Below, in pieces: positions 14,551 to 23,029 of a stretch of 54,218 nucleotides of DNA. Location of the stretch: the NCBI GenBank assembly GCA_965546615.1, contig CBEUVQ010000012.1, positions 1 to 54,218 on the forward strand, read 5' to 3'. Positions within the stretch are counted from its first letter, which is position 1; every line of letters begins with the position of its first letter. Position numbers and translations under genes: made by a program. The notes under the pieces are model-generated. The model did not search any database and was not told the origin of the DNA. It saw only the letters and a program-made list of their open reading frames with translations. This DNA is from CBEUVQ01 sp965546615. Its GTDB lineage: Bacteria; Bacillota; Desulfotomaculia; Desulfotomaculales; Desulfohalotomaculaceae.

Positions 14551-15588
14551 CTATATCATTCTCAACAATCGGTTCGTTTTGGTAATGCCGGGAATACGCC
14601 CACGCTTGGCAATCGGTTTTCCGTCGATTTCTTTTAAATCCATCGTCATGTCAATTGCACTCGCGCCGGATATGTAACTGCCTACACCAAAAGAATCCGC
14701 ACCGGCTTCTTTCAGCAGCTTGATTCGTTCAGGAGTCAAACCGCCGGAAATGAAAATTTTTACATGTTTATGGCCGGCCTGATCCAGTCGTGCTCTTACC
14801 TCCCTGACTAAGGCCGGGGTCACGCCACCACGTTCTGAAGGAGTATCAAGTCTTACCCCATCGAGATTTGATTTTAATGCATCAGCAACTCTTAAAGCCT
14901 CTTCTGCTTCATCTTTAAAAGTATCTACAAGCACAATGACCGGCGAACCCGGCGGCATATATTGATAGTAAGCCTCGGCAACTTTTAAGGTATCACCGAC
15001 CACCAAAAAAACGGCATGCGGCACTGTTCCTTTTGGCTCCATACCGCCAAATTTTGCCCCCATAATATTGCTGGCACCGGTGGCCCCACCTATCAATGCC
15101 GCTCTTTCCATCACCGGCGATACAGCAGGGTGAAGGTGGCGCGAGCCAAAACAAATCATCCCGCTTTCGCCGGCTGCTTCTGAACATTCTTTGGCTGCAG
15201 TTGCCCAACCACAAGAACTGGCTAATATACCCAAAATAGCTGTTTCATAAACTCCAAATTCTCCGTACGAACCGGTAATCCGCATCACCACTTCTTTGGG
15301 GCCAAATAATTCGCCTTCCGGCAAAGCCAGCATTTCAATGGGCAAGCCCTGCAGTAAATTAGTTACTTCTTTAGTTCCACACATTACTCCCGCCCTGCTG
15401 GCAAAAATCTCCGCCACTACTTTAGTATTTTCCAAGCCAAGTTTTTGTAAAATTTCTAACGTTTTAACAAAATAAATGTCAGTAGTATAGCCGCATTTAA
15501 TTTCTTCATTGTCGGCAGAAAATAATCGTTCATCAGAAAATTTTAGATCATTAACTTCCTTCATGCTCTTTATGGGTTTTACTTGCAA
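14551..15588 (-). CDS. Nicotinate phosphoribosyltransferase (short form)
   Basis: Makes nicotinate mononucleotide from nicotinate and PRPP in NAD salvage. The 345 residues are the compact form also common in archaea and Clostridia. Visible motifs are CGYTTDIYFVKT near the start, FASRAGVMCG, the FGSRHLHP segment, the phosphate-binding LVDTFKDEAEEALR and VRLDTPSERGG, and FISGGLTPERIKLLKEAGADSFGVGSYI typical of the quinolinate/nicotinate PRTase barrel. TTG start with a GGGGG site about 7 bases upstream. It lies downstream of ribH (91-base gap), so it could be read from the rib promoter or separately. EC assignment is by family resemblance. Confidence 0.85.
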   Translation of the reverse strand: MQVKPIKSMKEVNDLKFSDERLFSADNEEIKCGYTTDIYFVKTLEILQKLGLENTKVVAEIFASRAGVMCGTKEVTNLLQGLPIEMLALPEGELFGPKEVVMRITGSYGEFGVYETAILGILASSCGWATAAKECSEAAGESGMICFGSRHLHPAVSPVMERAALIGGATGASNIMGAKFGGMEPKGTVPHAVFLVVGDTLKVAEAYYQYMPPGSPVIVLVDTFKDEAEEALRVADALKSNLDGVRLDTPSERGGVTPALVREVRARLDQAGHKHVKIFISGGLTPERIKLLKEAGADSFGVGSYISGASAIDMTMDLKEIDGKPIAKRGRIPGITKTNRLLRMI

Positions 15589-15679
15589 AATAAGGCCCCC
15601 ATTCAGTAGTATAATTTTTCCTATTATATAGTGTATATTTTAACGGAAAAGGGGTTTATAAATCAAGGTCTTTTGGGCG

Positions 15680-16147
15680 CTAAACAATTGAGCGCAGCAA
15701 ATTAGCCATTTCAATTGCGGTTACCGCTGCTTCCCAGCCCTTGTTGCCGGCTTTAGTACCGGCCCGTTCAATAGCTTGTTCAATGGTATCGGTAGTAAGC
15801 ACCCCAAAAATCACCGGTTTCCCGCTGTCTAAGCCGACTTTAGCCACCCCTTTTGATACTTCCGCAGAAACATAGTCAAAATGCGGGGTATTTCCTCTGA
15901 TAACTGCCCCCAAACAAACAACCGCATCATACTTTTTTAAATCAACCATGTGTTTAGCCACCAATGGAATTTCAAAGGCACCCGGTACCCAAGCAACATC
16001 AATATCGTTTTCATTAACACCATGTCTTTTCAAAGCGTCTAAAGCACCGCTTAATAATTTATTGGTAATAAATTCATTAAAACGACCTACTACCAATCCT
16101 ATTTTTAAACCTTCACCTATAAGATGTCCTTCATAAATGTAACCCAT
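15680..16147 (-). CDS. ribH: 6,7-dimethyl-8-ribityllumazine synthase
   Basis: Condenses 3,4-dihydroxy-2-butanone 4-phosphate (from RibBA) with the ribityl pyrimidine (from RibD) to the lumazine that riboflavin synthase uses. The 155 residues show the family motifs VVGRFNEFIT, VPGAFEIPLVAK, VCLGAVIRGNTPHFDYV and FGVLTTDTIEQA. It usually assembles as a 60-mer shell. It is the last gene of the rib operon, 38 bases after ribBA. Confidence 0.97.
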   Translation of the reverse strand: MGYIYEGHLIGEGLKIGLVVGRFNEFITNKLLSGALDALKRHGVNENDIDVAWVPGAFEIPLVAKHMVDLKKYDAVVCLGAVIRGNTPHFDYVSAEVSKGVAKVGLDSGKPVIFGVLTTDTIEQAIERAGTKAGNKGWEAAVTAIEMANLLRSIV

Positions 16148-16185
16148 TCTTAAACCCTCCCTGATAATCTAAAGTACTGTTCAGC

Positions 16186-17412
16186 TTATGCCTGTTTTTT
16201 TTGGTCATCCACCGTATTAAGCATATGACCGAGTTTCAGCTTCTTGGTGCTTAGATAGAATTTATTATTTTCACCGGGGCAAATTTCAATAGGCACTCTA
16301 CCAACCACTTCTAAGCCATAACCTTCCAAGCCGGCTATTTTCCTGGGGTTATTGGTCAGAAGCCTAATTTTGGTTAATCCTAAATCAGTTAAGATTTGAG
16401 CACCCAGGCCATAATCCCTTAAATCGGCCGGAAAACCTAACGCTTCATTGGCCTCTACCGTATCGGCGCCTAAATCCTGCAGCCTGTATGCGCGAATTTT
16501 ATTCAGAAGACCAATCCCCCGGCCTTCTTGACGCATGTATAAAAGGACACCCACCCCTTCTTTTTCAATCATTTTCAGGGCAGTGGCCAGTTGATCACCG
16601 CAGTCACAGCGTTCAGAGCCAAAAACGTCACCGGTTAAACATTCTGAGTGAACGCGAACCAGCGGTGCTTCTACACTCTGCAGATCTCCTTTAACCAAAG
16701 CAATGTGGCCTTTGCCGTCCAGCAGGCTTTCATAAGCCACTGCGGTAAAAGTACCGTATTTTGTCGGCATATTTGCCGAGTCAACTTTTTTCACCAATTT
16801 TTCATTATGCCGGCGATATTTAATCAGGTCGGCTACCGTAATAATTTTTAGACCGTGTTTTTTGCAAAATTTGATAAGCTCCGGAACTCTGGCCATAGTG
16901 CCGTCATCTTTCATAATTTCACAAATTACTCCGGCAGGGTATAAACCGGCCAATTTGGCTAAATCCACCGCTGCTTCTGTATGACCGGCACGCCGCAGCA
17001 CACCGCCTTCTTTGGCCCGCAGCGGGAAAATGTGTCCGGGTCGGCGCAAATCAGCAGGCTTGGTATTGGGATCGAGCACCGCTTTTACCGTCATCGCCCG
17101 TTCATAAGCCGATATACCGGTAGTAGTATTCTTAGCATCAATCGAAACTGTAAAAGCAGTACCGTGGGTATCGGTATTATGGGTTACCATTGCCGGCAAA
17201 TCCAGTTCATCCAAACGCTTACCTTCTACCGGCATGCAAATCAGCCCCCGAGCGTGAGTAGCCATAAAGTTAATCGCTTCCGGCGTGGCATATTCAGCAG
17301 CGATAATTAGGTCACCTTCATTTTCCCGACCTTCATCATCTACAGCAACCACCATTTTCCCTTGTTTGATATCTTCAATTGCCTCTTCAACAGTATTAAA
17401 TTTAAATTCCAT
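16186..17412 (-). CDS. ribBA: Bifunctional DHBP synthase / GTP cyclohydrolase II
   Basis: Supplies both riboflavin precursors: dihydroxybutanone phosphate from ribulose 5-phosphate and the pyrimidine from GTP. The 408 residues divide into RibB (1-200; VAVDDEGRENEGDLI, FMATHARGLICMP, GHTEAAVDLA) and RibA (about 205-400) with the zinc site CLTGDVFGSERCDCG and the RQEGRGIGLLNK and RLLTNNPRKI motifs. Both active sites look complete. ATG start, 17 bases after ribE. Confidence 0.97.
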   Translation of the reverse strand: MEFKFNTVEEAIEDIKQGKMVVAVDDEGRENEGDLIIAAEYATPEAINFMATHARGLICMPVEGKRLDELDLPAMVTHNTDTHGTAFTVSIDAKNTTTGISAYERAMTVKAVLDPNTKPADLRRPGHIFPLRAKEGGVLRRAGHTEAAVDLAKLAGLYPAGVICEIMKDDGTMARVPELIKFCKKHGLKIITVADLIKYRRHNEKLVKKVDSANMPTKYGTFTAVAYESLLDGKGHIALVKGDLQSVEAPLVRVHSECLTGDVFGSERCDCGDQLATALKMIEKEGVGVLLYMRQEGRGIGLLNKIRAYRLQDLGADTVEANEALGFPADLRDYGLGAQILTDLGLTKIRLLTNNPRKIAGLEGYGLEVVGRVPIEICPGENNKFYLSTKKLKLGHMLNTVDDQKKQA

Positions 17413-17429
17413 TAAAATCCCTCCCTGCC

Positions 17430-18095
17430 CTAGGCAAAACCATGTTTTTGCAGAAAATCCATTGTCACATTTTCCGGCTTTGTATTATTGACTTTAGCCG
17501 AACTTTGACGATTTTCCAAAAATTTTTCAATGTATTTACCCACCACATCAGCTTCCAGATTTACCGGATCACCAACTTTTTTGCTTCCTAAAACAGTGTG
17601 CTGGGCGGTGTGCGGAATCAAAGATACCTGAAAACTTTCCGAAGTTAAGTCAACTACCGTTAAGCTGGTGCCATCGATGGTTATCGATCCCTTTTTAACT
17701 ATATAATGCAAAACTTCAATCGGTGCATTGACAGTAATTACGATTGCTATATCCTGTCGTTCAATTCGGGCAATTGTTCCAACGCCGTCAACATGCCCGG
17801 TGACCAAATGGCCTCCCAGACGGTCACCGAGGCGCAGCGCCCGCTCTAAATTCACTTTATCCCCCGGAGCAAGCTTATTGAGATTTGTTTTGGCCAGCGT
17901 TTCCGCCATAGCATCTGCCACAAAACTGCTGCTGTCAAAAGCCGTAGCAGTAAGACAAACCCCATTAACGGCAATACTGTCGCCAATGTTAATATCCTCC
18001 AGCACTTTAACGGCATTGATATGCAGCTGTGCGGAATCAGTACCCCGGGTAATATTTTTAATTGTGCCTACTTCCTCAACAATTCCGGTGAATAT
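17430..18095 (-). CDS. ribE: Riboflavin synthase alpha subunit, apparent AUA start
   Basis: Dismutates two lumazines to riboflavin. The 221-residue product has two barrel repeats: FTGIVEEVGTI with VNGVCLT and LGGHLVTGHVDG, then the second half with IDGTSLTVV. The first in-frame ATG/GTG/TTG (GTG at 18005) would delete the conserved first 30 residues, including the FTGIVEEVGTI start. The family's usual MFTGI begins here at ATA (18093-18095), 9 bases after the GGAGG of GGAGGTG, and no other usable start exists before an in-frame TGA. The start overlaps the last 28 bases of ribD, suggesting coupling. Alternatives are a base error (ATG read as ATA) or a real AUA start. Confidence 0.92.
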   Translation of the reverse strand: MFTGIVEEVGTIKNITRGTDSAQLHINAVKVLEDINIGDSIAVNGVCLTATAFDSSSFVADAMAETLAKTNLNKLAPGDKVNLERALRLGDRLGGHLVTGHVDGVGTIARIERQDIAIVITVNAPIEVLHYIVKKGSITIDGTSLTVVDLTSESFQVSLIPHTAQHTVLGSKKVGDPVNLEADVVGKYIEKFLENRQSSAKVNNTKPENVTMDFLQKHGFA

Positions 18096-19219
18096 ATTTT
18101 GTCACCTCCTGCAGCATTATAGCTTTCAATACAAATATCTTCTCCAAATCTTTTTACTGTAATATTATCTAACCTCACTGCTTCGCTAAGCTTTTTTATT
18201 CCTTTTCCTCCTACCGCTCCGGGAGCGGCATTCCCACCAATAATAATTGGTGCAATAAACCAATAAACTTTGTCTACCATTTTAGCCGTTAAAAACGCGC
18301 CGTGAACTGCCGCTCCGCCTTCCACCAGTATGCCGGTGATGCTTTTTTTAGCAAGTTCTTTAAGCAGATTAACAATGTCTACCTTATCACCACTGCCCGG
18401 AACAACCAGTACTTCCGCCCCTGCCGCTTGTAGTGCTTGAACTTTGTCGGTATCTGCATTGGGGGTTGTTGCAATTATTGTTACTGCATTTGATTTTTGG
18501 GTGAGTATTTTAGCATTAAGCGGCGTGCGGCACCTGCTGTCCAATACCACTCTTATCGGGTCAATTCCGCCGTCCGGCAGCCTGGTTGTTAATGACGGGT
18601 CATCAGCCAAAACTGTGTTTACACCGACCAAAATGGCATCATATTTATGGCGCAGGCGATGAGTATACTCACGGGACTGCGGCCCGGTAATCCACTTAGA
18701 TTCACCGGTGGCAGTAGCGATTTTACCATCTAAGCTTACCGCCGCTTTTAACGCTACAAACGGCAATTTGGTCGTTATATATTTTAAAAACACTTCATTC
18801 TGCCTGGCAGCCTCTTGAGCTAAAACACCGCTTACAACCTCAATACCGGCCTCCCGCAATCTTTTTAATCCCTGCCCCGCTACCAAAGGGTTAGGATCAG
18901 TCAGCGCTGTTACCACTCTACTGATACCGGCCTTAATCACCGCTTCAGTGCAGGGTGGAGTACGCCCATAATGACAGCACGGTTCCAGCGTGACATATAA
19001 AGTAGCACCTTTTGCACTTTCCCCTGCGTCGTTTAAAGCATGTACCTCAGCATGAGGAGTACCTGCCTTCATGTGGTAGCCTTGACCCACTATTTTACCG
19101 TTTTTAACAACAACCGCTCCCACCAGCGGGTTGGGGCTGGTATAACCTTCGGCACGCCCGGCCAATTCCAGCGCTATCTTCATATAGTGCCGGTCTTTTA
19201 TATCATCACTTTGGTGCAT
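18068..19219 (-). CDS. ribD: Bifunctional pyrimidine deaminase / reductase
   Basis: Deaminates and reduces the GTP cyclohydrolase II product, steps two and three of riboflavin synthesis. The 383 residues comprise an N-terminal zinc deaminase (PHAEVHAL and LEPCCHYGRTPPC) and a C-terminal reductase (about 150-360; VALKAAVSLDGKIA, ILVEGGAAVHG). The last 16 residues run past the normal family end across the ribE Shine-Dalgarno and start. ATG at 19219 is 7 bases after AAGGGGG; a TTG just before it is too close. First gene of the FMN-riboswitch operon. Confidence 0.96.
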   Translation of the reverse strand: MHQSDDIKDRHYMKIALELAGRAEGYTSPNPLVGAVVVKNGKIVGQGYHMKAGTPHAEVHALNDAGESAKGATLYVTLEPCCHYGRTPPCTEAVIKAGISRVVTALTDPNPLVAGQGLKRLREAGIEVVSGVLAQEAARQNEVFLKYITTKLPFVALKAAVSLDGKIATATGESKWITGPQSREYTHRLRHKYDAILVGVNTVLADDPSLTTRLPDGGIDPIRVVLDSRCRTPLNAKILTQKSNAVTIIATTPNADTDKVQALQAAGAEVLVVPGSGDKVDIVNLLKELAKKSITGILVEGGAAVHGAFLTAKMVDKVYWFIAPIIIGGNAAPGAVGGKGIKKLSEAVRLDNITVKRFGEDICIESYNAAGGDKIYSPELLRK

Positions 19220-19241
19220 CAACAGGCCCCCTTTAATAAAG

Positions 19242-19269
19242 AAAAACCCCGAAACACTTCGGGGTTTTT
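19242..19269 (-). terminator. Riboswitch-controlled terminator before ribD
   Basis: A 12-bp stem (19242-19253 with 19258-19269, core CCCCGAA/TTCGGGG) is followed in the minus sense by TTTTTCTTTATT. It lies between the FMN aptamer and ribD, so it is the likely transcription-off switch. Confidence 0.85.
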
Positions 19270-19291
19270 AAGCAGCAACAAATAAGCATCC

Positions 19292-19336
19292 GGCATTTTA
19301 ATAAAAATAGTATTTACGTAATACTATTTTTATGCC
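19292..19336 (-). promoter_or_regulatory. Long AT hairpin between FMN aptamer and terminator
   Basis: A 12-bp AT stem (19303-19314 with 19320-19331) is closed further out by GGCAT (19292-19296) with ATGCC (19332-19336). It is in the expression platform and may be part of, or compete with, an antiterminator; the pairing logic was not worked out. Confidence 0.55.
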
Positions 19337-19348
19337 AACTGCATAACT

Positions 19349-19486
19349 TCTTCACCTTCTCCCATCCAGACTTTAACTGTCGGCTCCGGATTCTAACCGG
19401 ATCTGCCCTTTAGAAAAGGGCTCGCGGGCTTAGTTTTGACAACATCACCGCCGGTACGGAATTTCACCTATCCCCGAAGGTGTAAT
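19349..19486 (-). ncRNA. FMN riboswitch (RFN element)
   Basis: Read on the minus strand, the conserved RFN blocks are all visible: CACCTTCGGGG, GGTGAAATTCC, ACCGGCGGT, AGCCCGCGAGC, GATCCGGT, CCGGAGCCGACAGT, GGATGGGAGAAGG. CACCTTC and GAAGGTG form helix P1. It senses FMN and shuts off the rib operon through the terminator at 19242-19269. Confidence 0.97.
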
Positions 19487-19520
19487 ATTAAATTACACTA
19501 ATTTTAGTTCTACTAAGTCA

Positions 19521-19549
19521 ATTATATGACTTGTGTTAAATTGTGTCAA
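19521..19549 (-). promoter_or_regulatory. Consensus sigma-A promoter of the rib operon
   Basis: On the minus strand TTGACA (19544-19549), 17 bases, TATAAT (19521-19526): a perfect match just upstream of the FMN riboswitch. Confidence 0.93.
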
Positions 19550-19572
19550 TAATAACTTGTTCATTTGTCCAA

Positions 19573-19872
19573 TTAAAACTGCCTTAATATTTCCAAACCT
19601 GTACGGGCATTGTTCAATCGCCGCTCTGCCAGCACCCCTAAGGTAGGGTCGGTTTTGGCATATTCACCAAATTTTTTAAGATCAAACTCATCAGCTTGAG
19701 ATAATTCCTTGTTTAGGTTTGTCTCTAAAAAATTTACAAACGCCACCATATCCAATTTAAACTGAAATATCTCTGCTTTATTCATTCCGCTTTTCTCCAG
19801 TTTAGCAGTGATTCTATCTACATCAGTGGTATCAACAATAATATACGCATGTTCATTAGATAAATCAGTCAA
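19573..19872 (-). CDS. Hypothetical protein, 99 residues
   Basis: I do not recognise a family. The product is acidic, probably helical, without Cys, signal peptide or membrane segment; it has DVDRITAKLEKSGMNKAEIF in the N-terminal third and ends RRLNNARTGLEILRQF. The TTG start is 7 bases after a strong GGAGGTG, and a good promoter lies upstream, so it is probably a real, independently expressed gene. It sits between the betaine transporter terminator and the rib promoter without a functional link to either. Confidence 0.7.
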   Translation of the reverse strand: MTDLSNEHAYIIVDTTDVDRITAKLEKSGMNKAEIFQFKLDMVAFVNFLETNLNKELSQADEFDLKKFGEYAKTDPTLGVLAERRLNNARTGLEILRQF

Positions 19873-19932
19873 GTTTAAACACCTCCACTGTTATTAACAT
19901 ACCCAATATGTATTTCGCACATCACATGGCAA

Positions 19933-19961
19933 ATTTTACTCTTTTTCATTTGGTGTGTCAA
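19933..19961 (-). promoter_or_regulatory. Promoter of the 99-residue orphan gene
   Basis: On the minus strand TTGACA (19956-19961), 17 bases, TAAAAT (19933-19938), directly after the betaine-operon terminator. Confidence 0.75.
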
Positions 19962-19962
19962 C

Positions 19963-19997
19963 ACAAAGAAAAAGTCGGGGCAGTTTCCCCGACTTTT
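19963..19997 (-). terminator. Terminator of the betaine transporter operon
   Basis: AAAAGTCGGGG (19970-19980) pairs with CCCCGACTTTT (19987-19997), loop CAGTTT; in the minus sense TTTTTC and TTTG follow. Confidence 0.93.
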
Positions 19998-20000
19998 GAC

Positions 20001-20891
20001 TTACTTCAACCATGCCTCCACTTTGTCGCTGTTTTCTTCAACCCACTCTTTGGCAGCTTCTTCAGGAGACATACCATCCTGTATTTTTACCATGACAGCT
20101 TCCATATCAGCCGGCTCCCAATAGAAGTTGTCCAGGAAGTTATATACCTCAGGCATATCTTCTTTTAATCCTAACCGAACTAAAGTGGAGATATGTTCAG
20201 TTCCGCCGTAAATCTCTTTCGGATCTTCTAAATATTTGAGATCCCATCTGGCAAATTTCCAGTGCGGTGTCCAACCGGTAACAGCAATCCACTCATTCTT
20301 TTCAACAGCACTTTTCAAGCTGGCAGCCATAGCAGCGCTGCTGCTGTCAATCAGCTCATAATCCAAACCATACTGCTCAATGGCTTCCTCGGTGGCCCTC
20401 ATTATGCCGGCACCGGGTTCAATGCCGATAATTTTTCCGTCAAATTTGTCTTTTACACTGTTTAAATCTTCAATAGAATCAATATCAACATATGCAGGCA
20501 CAACCAGACCAATTTTGGCGCCTTCTAAGTTCGGACCAAGATCCTCGAAATTATCTTTATTTTGTTCATAATAGTCGGCATGAGTGGCAGGTAACCAAGC
20601 AGCTACAATACCGTCAAAATCACTCTGAGCAAGCCCGGTAAACATCAAACCGGCTTTAACAGCGATGGTTTCAACTTCGTAACCAAGTTTACTTTCCAGC
20701 ACTTCTTTAACAACGTTGGTGCTGGCAATTTCCGAATCCCATTCCACATAACCAAGCTTAACCTTACCTTTCGGCTCTGCTTGTCCGGAACTGCCTTGAC
20801 TATCCTCTCCACTGCCGCCGCATCCGGCAAGCGCCGCAGCAAGCAGCATAATGGTAGACAACAGTGCAAACAGCTTAACAAATCTCCGCAT
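20001..20891 (-). CDS. Glycine betaine/proline ABC transporter, substrate-binding lipoprotein
   Basis: Captures betaine-type osmolytes outside the membrane for the permease next door. The 296 residues have a lipoprotein signal (lipobox LAGC, about residue 23), a short Ser/Gly linker, and an OpuAC-type domain beginning KVKLGYVEWDSEIASTNV. Several Trp residues (GWTPHWKFARWDLKYL) suit a cation-pi pocket for quaternary amines. Third gene of the operon, then a strong terminator. Ligand identity (betaine, proline betaine, choline) is not certain from sequence. Confidence 0.92.
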   Translation of the reverse strand: MRRFVKLFALLSTIMLLAAALAGCGGSGEDSQGSSGQAEPKGKVKLGYVEWDSEIASTNVVKEVLESKLGYEVETIAVKAGLMFTGLAQSDFDGIVAAWLPATHADYYEQNKDNFEDLGPNLEGAKIGLVVPAYVDIDSIEDLNSVKDKFDGKIIGIEPGAGIMRATEEAIEQYGLDYELIDSSSAAMAASLKSAVEKNEWIAVTGWTPHWKFARWDLKYLEDPKEIYGGTEHISTLVRLGLKEDMPEVYNFLDNFYWEPADMEAVMVKIQDGMSPEEAAKEWVEENSDKVEAWLK

Positions 20892-20909
20892 TAATTAAAA
20901 CATCCCCCT

Positions 20910-21749
20910 TTAACCTTCTTTATTTGACATACCACCAATTCTTTGGGTAATGCGGTCAAGCAGCATGGCAATGATGACAATAGATAAGCCCGCTTCAAAT
21001 CCTAGGCCAACATCCAGTCGTTCAATGCCGCGCAGCACCATTTTACCTAAACCGCCTACACCAACCATTGCTGCAATAACCACCATGGATAACGCCAGCA
21101 GTATGCATTGGTTTACACCCGCCATTATTGTCGGCATCGCCAAAGGCAGTTGTACTTTGAAAAGTTTCTGCATTTCAGTAGAACCAAAAGCTTCAGCCGC
21201 TTCCGTCAATTCTTCCGGAACCTGTCTGATGCCTAAACTGGTAAGTCGTATCGCCGGCGGCATGGCAAATACCATAGTAGCAATTAAGCCGGGAACATCA
21301 CCAATAGCAAAGAACATAACTGCCGGCACCAAATAAACAAAAGGCGGCATTGTTTGCATAAAATCCAATACCGGTGTCATCAGCCTGTTCAGCCATTCAT
21401 AACGGGCAGTTAATATGCCAAGGGGAATACTGATTATTAAAGCAAATAATGTTGCCACCACTACCAAGGCAATTGTAACGATTGCATATTCCCACATTTC
21501 CATGTTGTCGATCAAAGCCAAACCAACAATCGAGCCAACAGCCACTTTCACACCGGAAAGCCGCCAAGCAATTAAAGCAACAATGGCAATAAAAAGAATC
21601 GGAGGCAGTAACAGCAATAAATCGGTAAAATTACCGACCAAAAACTGAATAACATTTTTTACTAAATCAAAAAACCAAGCAAAGTAAATGTTCAGGGTAT
21701 CAACCAGCCAGGTTACTCCGTCACCGATCGGTATTTTAGGCAGCCCCAT
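20910..21749 (-). CDS. Glycine betaine ABC transporter permease
   Basis: Membrane-spanning subunit of the OpuA/ProW type, 279 residues with about six or seven hydrophobic segments and the binding-protein-dependent permease signature EAAEAFGSTEMQKLFKVQLPLAMPTIMAG (EAA loop that contacts the ATPase). Its ATG overlaps the end of the ATPase gene by 14 bases and it ends 18 bases before the binding-protein gene, so the three genes are one operon. Confidence 0.94.
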   Translation of the reverse strand: MGLPKIPIGDGVTWLVDTLNIYFAWFFDLVKNVIQFLVGNFTDLLLLLPPILFIAIVALIAWRLSGVKVAVGSIVGLALIDNMEMWEYAIVTIALVVVATLFALIISIPLGILTARYEWLNRLMTPVLDFMQTMPPFVYLVPAVMFFAIGDVPGLIATMVFAMPPAIRLTSLGIRQVPEELTEAAEAFGSTEMQKLFKVQLPLAMPTIMAGVNQCILLALSMVVIAAMVGVGGLGKMVLRGIERLDVGLGFEAGLSIVIIAMLLDRITQRIGGMSNKEG

Positions 21750-22938
21750 TTTGTTCTCCCCCCTTCTTGATCATACCGGCCAACACCGCACCGCGCACAA
21801 TAACTCCTACTAATTTGTCTTCATTATCAACCACTGCTACCGGGTACTTAGAGTCGGCCAAAAGAGGTATCACTTCACTTAGCGGGGCATCCGGATTAAT
21901 CCTGGGGATATCAGTGATAATTAAACGGTTAATATCGGTATAACCGTTTACTACTGCATCAACGCAGCAGTCGGCAGTAGCTAAGCCTATAAGTTTCTTT
22001 TCGCGTGAAGTAACAAAAATGCTGGATAGACCGTGTTCACGCATTAAGCGCAGCGCAAAACGAGGACCGTTTTTAACTGTGACTACTACTTCAGGCCTTT
22101 TCATTACTCCTTCAGCAGTTAATACTTTAGTCATGTCAACATCTTCAACAAACCGTTCAACATAATCATTAGCGGGATGAGTAAGAATTTCTTCCGGCGT
22201 ACCGATCTGCACTACCGCCCCGTCTTTCATTAAAGCAATGCGGTCTCCAATTTTCAGCGCTTCATCTAAATCGTGTGTCACAAAAATAATAGTTTTGTTC
22301 ATCTTGCTTTGAATTGCTAACAGCTCGTCCTGCATTTCTTTACGGATTAAAGGGTCTAAAGCACTGAAAGCTTCATCCATCAGGAGAATATCCGGATCAC
22401 TGGCCAGCGCCCTTGCTAACCCCACTCTTTGCTGCATTCCGCCGGAAAGCTGTTTGGGCATGGACTGTTCCCAACCCTTTAGTCCGACAAGTTCCAATGC
22501 CGCTTCTGCTTGTTTAATCCTCTGTTCCGGATCAATTCCCTGTATTTCCAAACCAAAAGCAGTGTTTTCTAAAACAGTACGATGAGGAAAAAGAGCAAAC
22601 CTTTGAAAAACCATCCCTAACTTTTTGCGTCTAATGTCGCGCAGTTTTTCTTCATTAGCTGCGGTAACATCTTCCCCGTCAATAATTACTTGGCCGGCGG
22701 TTGGATCAATTAAGCGGTTTAAACAGCGCAGCAGCGTTGATTTCCCGCTTCCCGACAAACCCATAATGACAAATGTTTCTCCCTCTTCCACCTCAAAGCT
22801 GACATTATAAACACCAACGGTTTGCTTGGTTTTTTGATGTATTTCTTTTTTATCAATACCTTGCTGTAATAATTTCAATGCTTTTTCAGGGTTATCTCCA
22901 AAAATCTTAACTAAATTTTTTACCGCTAATTTTTTCAT
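21736..22938 (-). CDS. Glycine betaine ABC transporter ATPase with CBS domains
   Basis: Energises betaine uptake. The 400 residues contain the nucleotide-binding domain (Walker A GLSGSGKST, signature LSGGMQQRVGLARALA, Walker B ILLMDEAFSALDP, switch His in VTHDLDEA) and two C-terminal CBS domains (about 280-395). CBS domains of OpuA/OpuC-type ATPases sense ionic strength and in some Firmicutes bind c-di-AMP. The ATG at 22938 follows GGAGG by 6 bases; the frame is open to 22986 but that part overlaps the leader. A c-di-AMP riboswitch precedes the gene. Confidence 0.94.
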   Translation of the reverse strand: MKKLAVKNLVKIFGDNPEKALKLLQQGIDKKEIHQKTKQTVGVYNVSFEVEEGETFVIMGLSGSGKSTLLRCLNRLIDPTAGQVIIDGEDVTAANEEKLRDIRRKKLGMVFQRFALFPHRTVLENTAFGLEIQGIDPEQRIKQAEAALELVGLKGWEQSMPKQLSGGMQQRVGLARALASDPDILLMDEAFSALDPLIRKEMQDELLAIQSKMNKTIIFVTHDLDEALKIGDRIALMKDGAVVQIGTPEEILTHPANDYVERFVEDVDMTKVLTAEGVMKRPEVVVTVKNGPRFALRLMREHGLSSIFVTSREKKLIGLATADCCVDAVVNGYTDINRLIITDIPRINPDAPLSEVIPLLADSKYPVAVVDNEDKLVGVIVRGAVLAGMIKKGGEQNGAA

Positions 22939-22987
22939 AATAAGCCTCCTTTCGACTGTTGCATATTTTTCTGCATTAACCGGCACT

Positions 22988-23009
22988 AAAAAAACCCCCG
23001 TGGGGGTTT
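22988..23009 (-). terminator. Riboswitch-controlled terminator before the betaine operon
   Basis: AAACCCCC (22992-22999) pairs with GGGGGTTT (23002-23009) over a tight GT loop; in the minus sense a run of seven T ends at 22988. It lies between the aptamer and the ATPase gene. Confidence 0.88.
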
Positions 23010-23029
23010 AATTAAAAAATATAAACTGA

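Noticed and set aside
17728..18162. Plus-strand open frame opposite ribE and ribD
   Set aside because: Antisense shadow of two conserved genes, no ribosome site.
22939..22986. Upstream extension of the betaine ATPase (MPVNAEKYATVERRLI)
   Set aside because: The Shine-Dalgarno GGAGG lies inside it, and the extension overlaps the leader next to the terminator.
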